Positions 62,763 to 64,000 of a stretch of DNA of 64,000 nucleotides are shown piece after piece. A program made the position numbers and the translations under genes. The notes beneath the pieces are model-generated. The model saw only the letters and a program-made list of their open reading frames with translations, had not been told where the DNA came from and did not search any database. The DNA is from Penelope pileata (taxonomy: Eukaryota > Chordata > Aves > Galliformes > Cracidae): NCBI GenBank assembly GCA_013396635.1, contig WBMW01002295.1, positions 1 to 64,000 on the forward strand, in the 5' to 3' direction. Position 1 is the first letter of the stretch; the number at the start of each line of letters is the position of its first letter.

Positions 62763-63220
62763 TAGAGCGAAGACCTCAAGTGAGCGAAGATCTCGAGCAC
62801 ATTTGGAGCGGATGCTTGCACCAGAGGACCTTCAGTAGCAGGGAAAATATTTGGAGTAACAGGAAAACCCACTTGATCAACACAAGACTAAGAGGCTGGT
62901 GCCATCAGAGGAATTCTAGGTTTTTTGATCATGAGGTGGTTTATCAAGCATCAGGCCTGGACAGAGGAGGTCTACCTGTCTCATAGGGGGGAAAGAATTC
63001 TGGCCCAGGAGATGGCAGTGCTCATTGAGAGGACATTAATTAGGTTTGAAGGGGAAACGGGATAAAACCAATCTCACTAGATATGAGCCTAAGGGCAGCG
63101 TGCCAGGGTTGAGGATGAGACCAATAGCCCAGCTGAAGTGCATCTATATCAATGCACATAGCATTGAAACAGGAGGAACTAGAATCCTTTCCAACCTGAA
63201 TGGTTCTACGATTCTATGAT
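62763..63220 (+). mobile_element. CR1 5' region fused directly to a CR1 3' tail
   Basis: From about 62800 the sequence follows the 5' untranslated and early region of avian CR1: gagaatatttggggctacag-like words, ctggtgccatcagaggaat, atcatgaggtggtttatcaa, ttctggcccaggagatggca, aggtttgaaggggaaacggg and gcccagctgaagtgcatcta. It reaches the start of the reverse-transcriptase gene (tcaatgcacatagcattgaa, then caggaggaact). At about 63180 it jumps to the CR1 3' end (agaatcctttccaacctgaa, then tggttctacgattctatgat). About 4 kb of LINE body is missing between. It is non-coding. The exact left limit is uncertain. Confidence 0.75.
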
Positions 63221-64000
63221 AAGAATCTGTGCTCATGCACAATTATTTTCTCACTCCAACAAATACAAAAAAAATCACCTTATTTTTCTTTGAATGTATT
63301 CAGTTTCAGTTTTCAAAACTTAGGCTTTTTCCTGACGAGTGAGGGAGAAATTGTGTTATCAACTACTTATATCTTTATTTGTATTAACCAAAAAGTTGAA
63401 GACTCTTTAATTTCCTGCTGTTCGACTTGTCAAGAGGACGAGCATTCTTGTAGCCCTTTGAACACTTCCTACTTTTCCAAAATCCTTTCTGAAGAGAGGC
63501 CACATCTTTCCAACATCACTGTATAGTCCCACACACAAAGGGCATTTGCCCACTCTCATTCGGGTCAGTTACCTCCCTGCTGTTCTGAAGACTGCAGAAA
63601 ATAATCTAAGATATTTTATAGCCATGACATTGTAACAGGAACAGATGTTGTGACACTATATATTCTTACAACACCTCCTGTAAATCAAGGTCTTTCTACA
63701 TATGTTACGACTCCAGCCATAACTAATGGATTTGATGCACAGATTAACTGAGAGGTGCGTTAGTCGGTATTTTCCAGGTCAGCCTGACCTTTTGCAAACA
63801 GACACAATGTTCAGCCTGAGGTCAGCCCGTGAGAAAGCAATGCAGTAGTGTCACCTGGTAGCATACTGCTGTGGGGAAATCTTCCCTTTGAAAGTCCATG
63901 AGTCAGTCAGACACTTAACCTTGCCTCCTCTCTAGAGGAAATCTCTCATCGTTATCGCTTGCACAGCTTAAATCTGATGCACGCTGCAGTACAGTTCCCC
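63221..64000. other. Non-coding DNA at the right edge
   Basis: A 108-codon open frame (63200-63526, plus) begins inside the CR1 tail and has no recognisable similarity. No gene or repeat family is recognised. Confidence 0.5.

Noticed and set aside
1..64000. tRNA, rRNA, snRNA and microRNA genes
   Set aside because: No cloverleaf with intact internal promoter boxes, no rRNA or U-RNA core sequence and no convincing long hairpin was recognised by eye. A covariance-model scan would be needed to exclude small RNA genes.

Overview
The window looks like AT-rich, gene-poor nuclear DNA from a galliform bird, most likely chicken or a close relative. The main evidence is its repeats. There are three copies of a mariner transposon matching the family known as Galluhop in chicken, CR1 LINE fragments (one with the rarely retained 5' region), avian endogenous-retrovirus LTRs, and very few other interspersed repeats. 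There is no operon-like packing, no CpG-island-like block, and no long open reading frame with recognisable protein similarity apart from decayed transposon genes. Assignments to repeat families rest on remembered consensus sequences, not on a search.

Layout. 1-8.7 kb is unique non-coding DNA with one GC-richer patch (5.16-5.48 kb). 8.7-17.4 kb is a transposon cluster: a 487-bp deleted mariner (8710-9196), a near full-length mariner with a dead transposase (13412-14728), a 127-bp pure purine tract (15659-15785), a solo LTR (15910-16474) and a second deleted mariner (16922-17412). 17.4-38.9 kb is mostly unique, with a possible 68-codon membrane microprotein (18.4-18.6 kb, minus), an old CR1/L3-like relic (23.5-23.9 kb) and a CR1 tail (31.7 kb). 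38930-39307 is a minus-strand LTR with alpharetrovirus-like signal spacing. 39.3-54 kb is again mostly unique, with a MIR-like relic at 51.3 kb, two fragments of an LTR 5' tip and weak exon candidates.

The best candidate for a real gene is on the minus strand at 54.8-55.9 kb. An 89-codon terminal exon and a 67-nt exon upstream of it have good splice signals and join in frame, and one or two more small exons are possible further upstream. I do not recognise the protein. 56-61.4 kb has a G-quadruplex motif and nothing else firm. 61.4-63.2 kb is a second repeat cluster: a minus-strand solo LTR with a probable 5-bp target duplication, a CR1 reverse-transcriptase fragment on the minus strand and, directly beside it, a CR1 5' region fused to a CR1 3' tail on the plus strand.

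Nothing here forms a pathway or defence system. The points most worth testing are the unassigned minus-strand exons, the CR1 5'-to-3' fusion, the shared-deletion mariner pair and the alpharetrovirus-like LTR.
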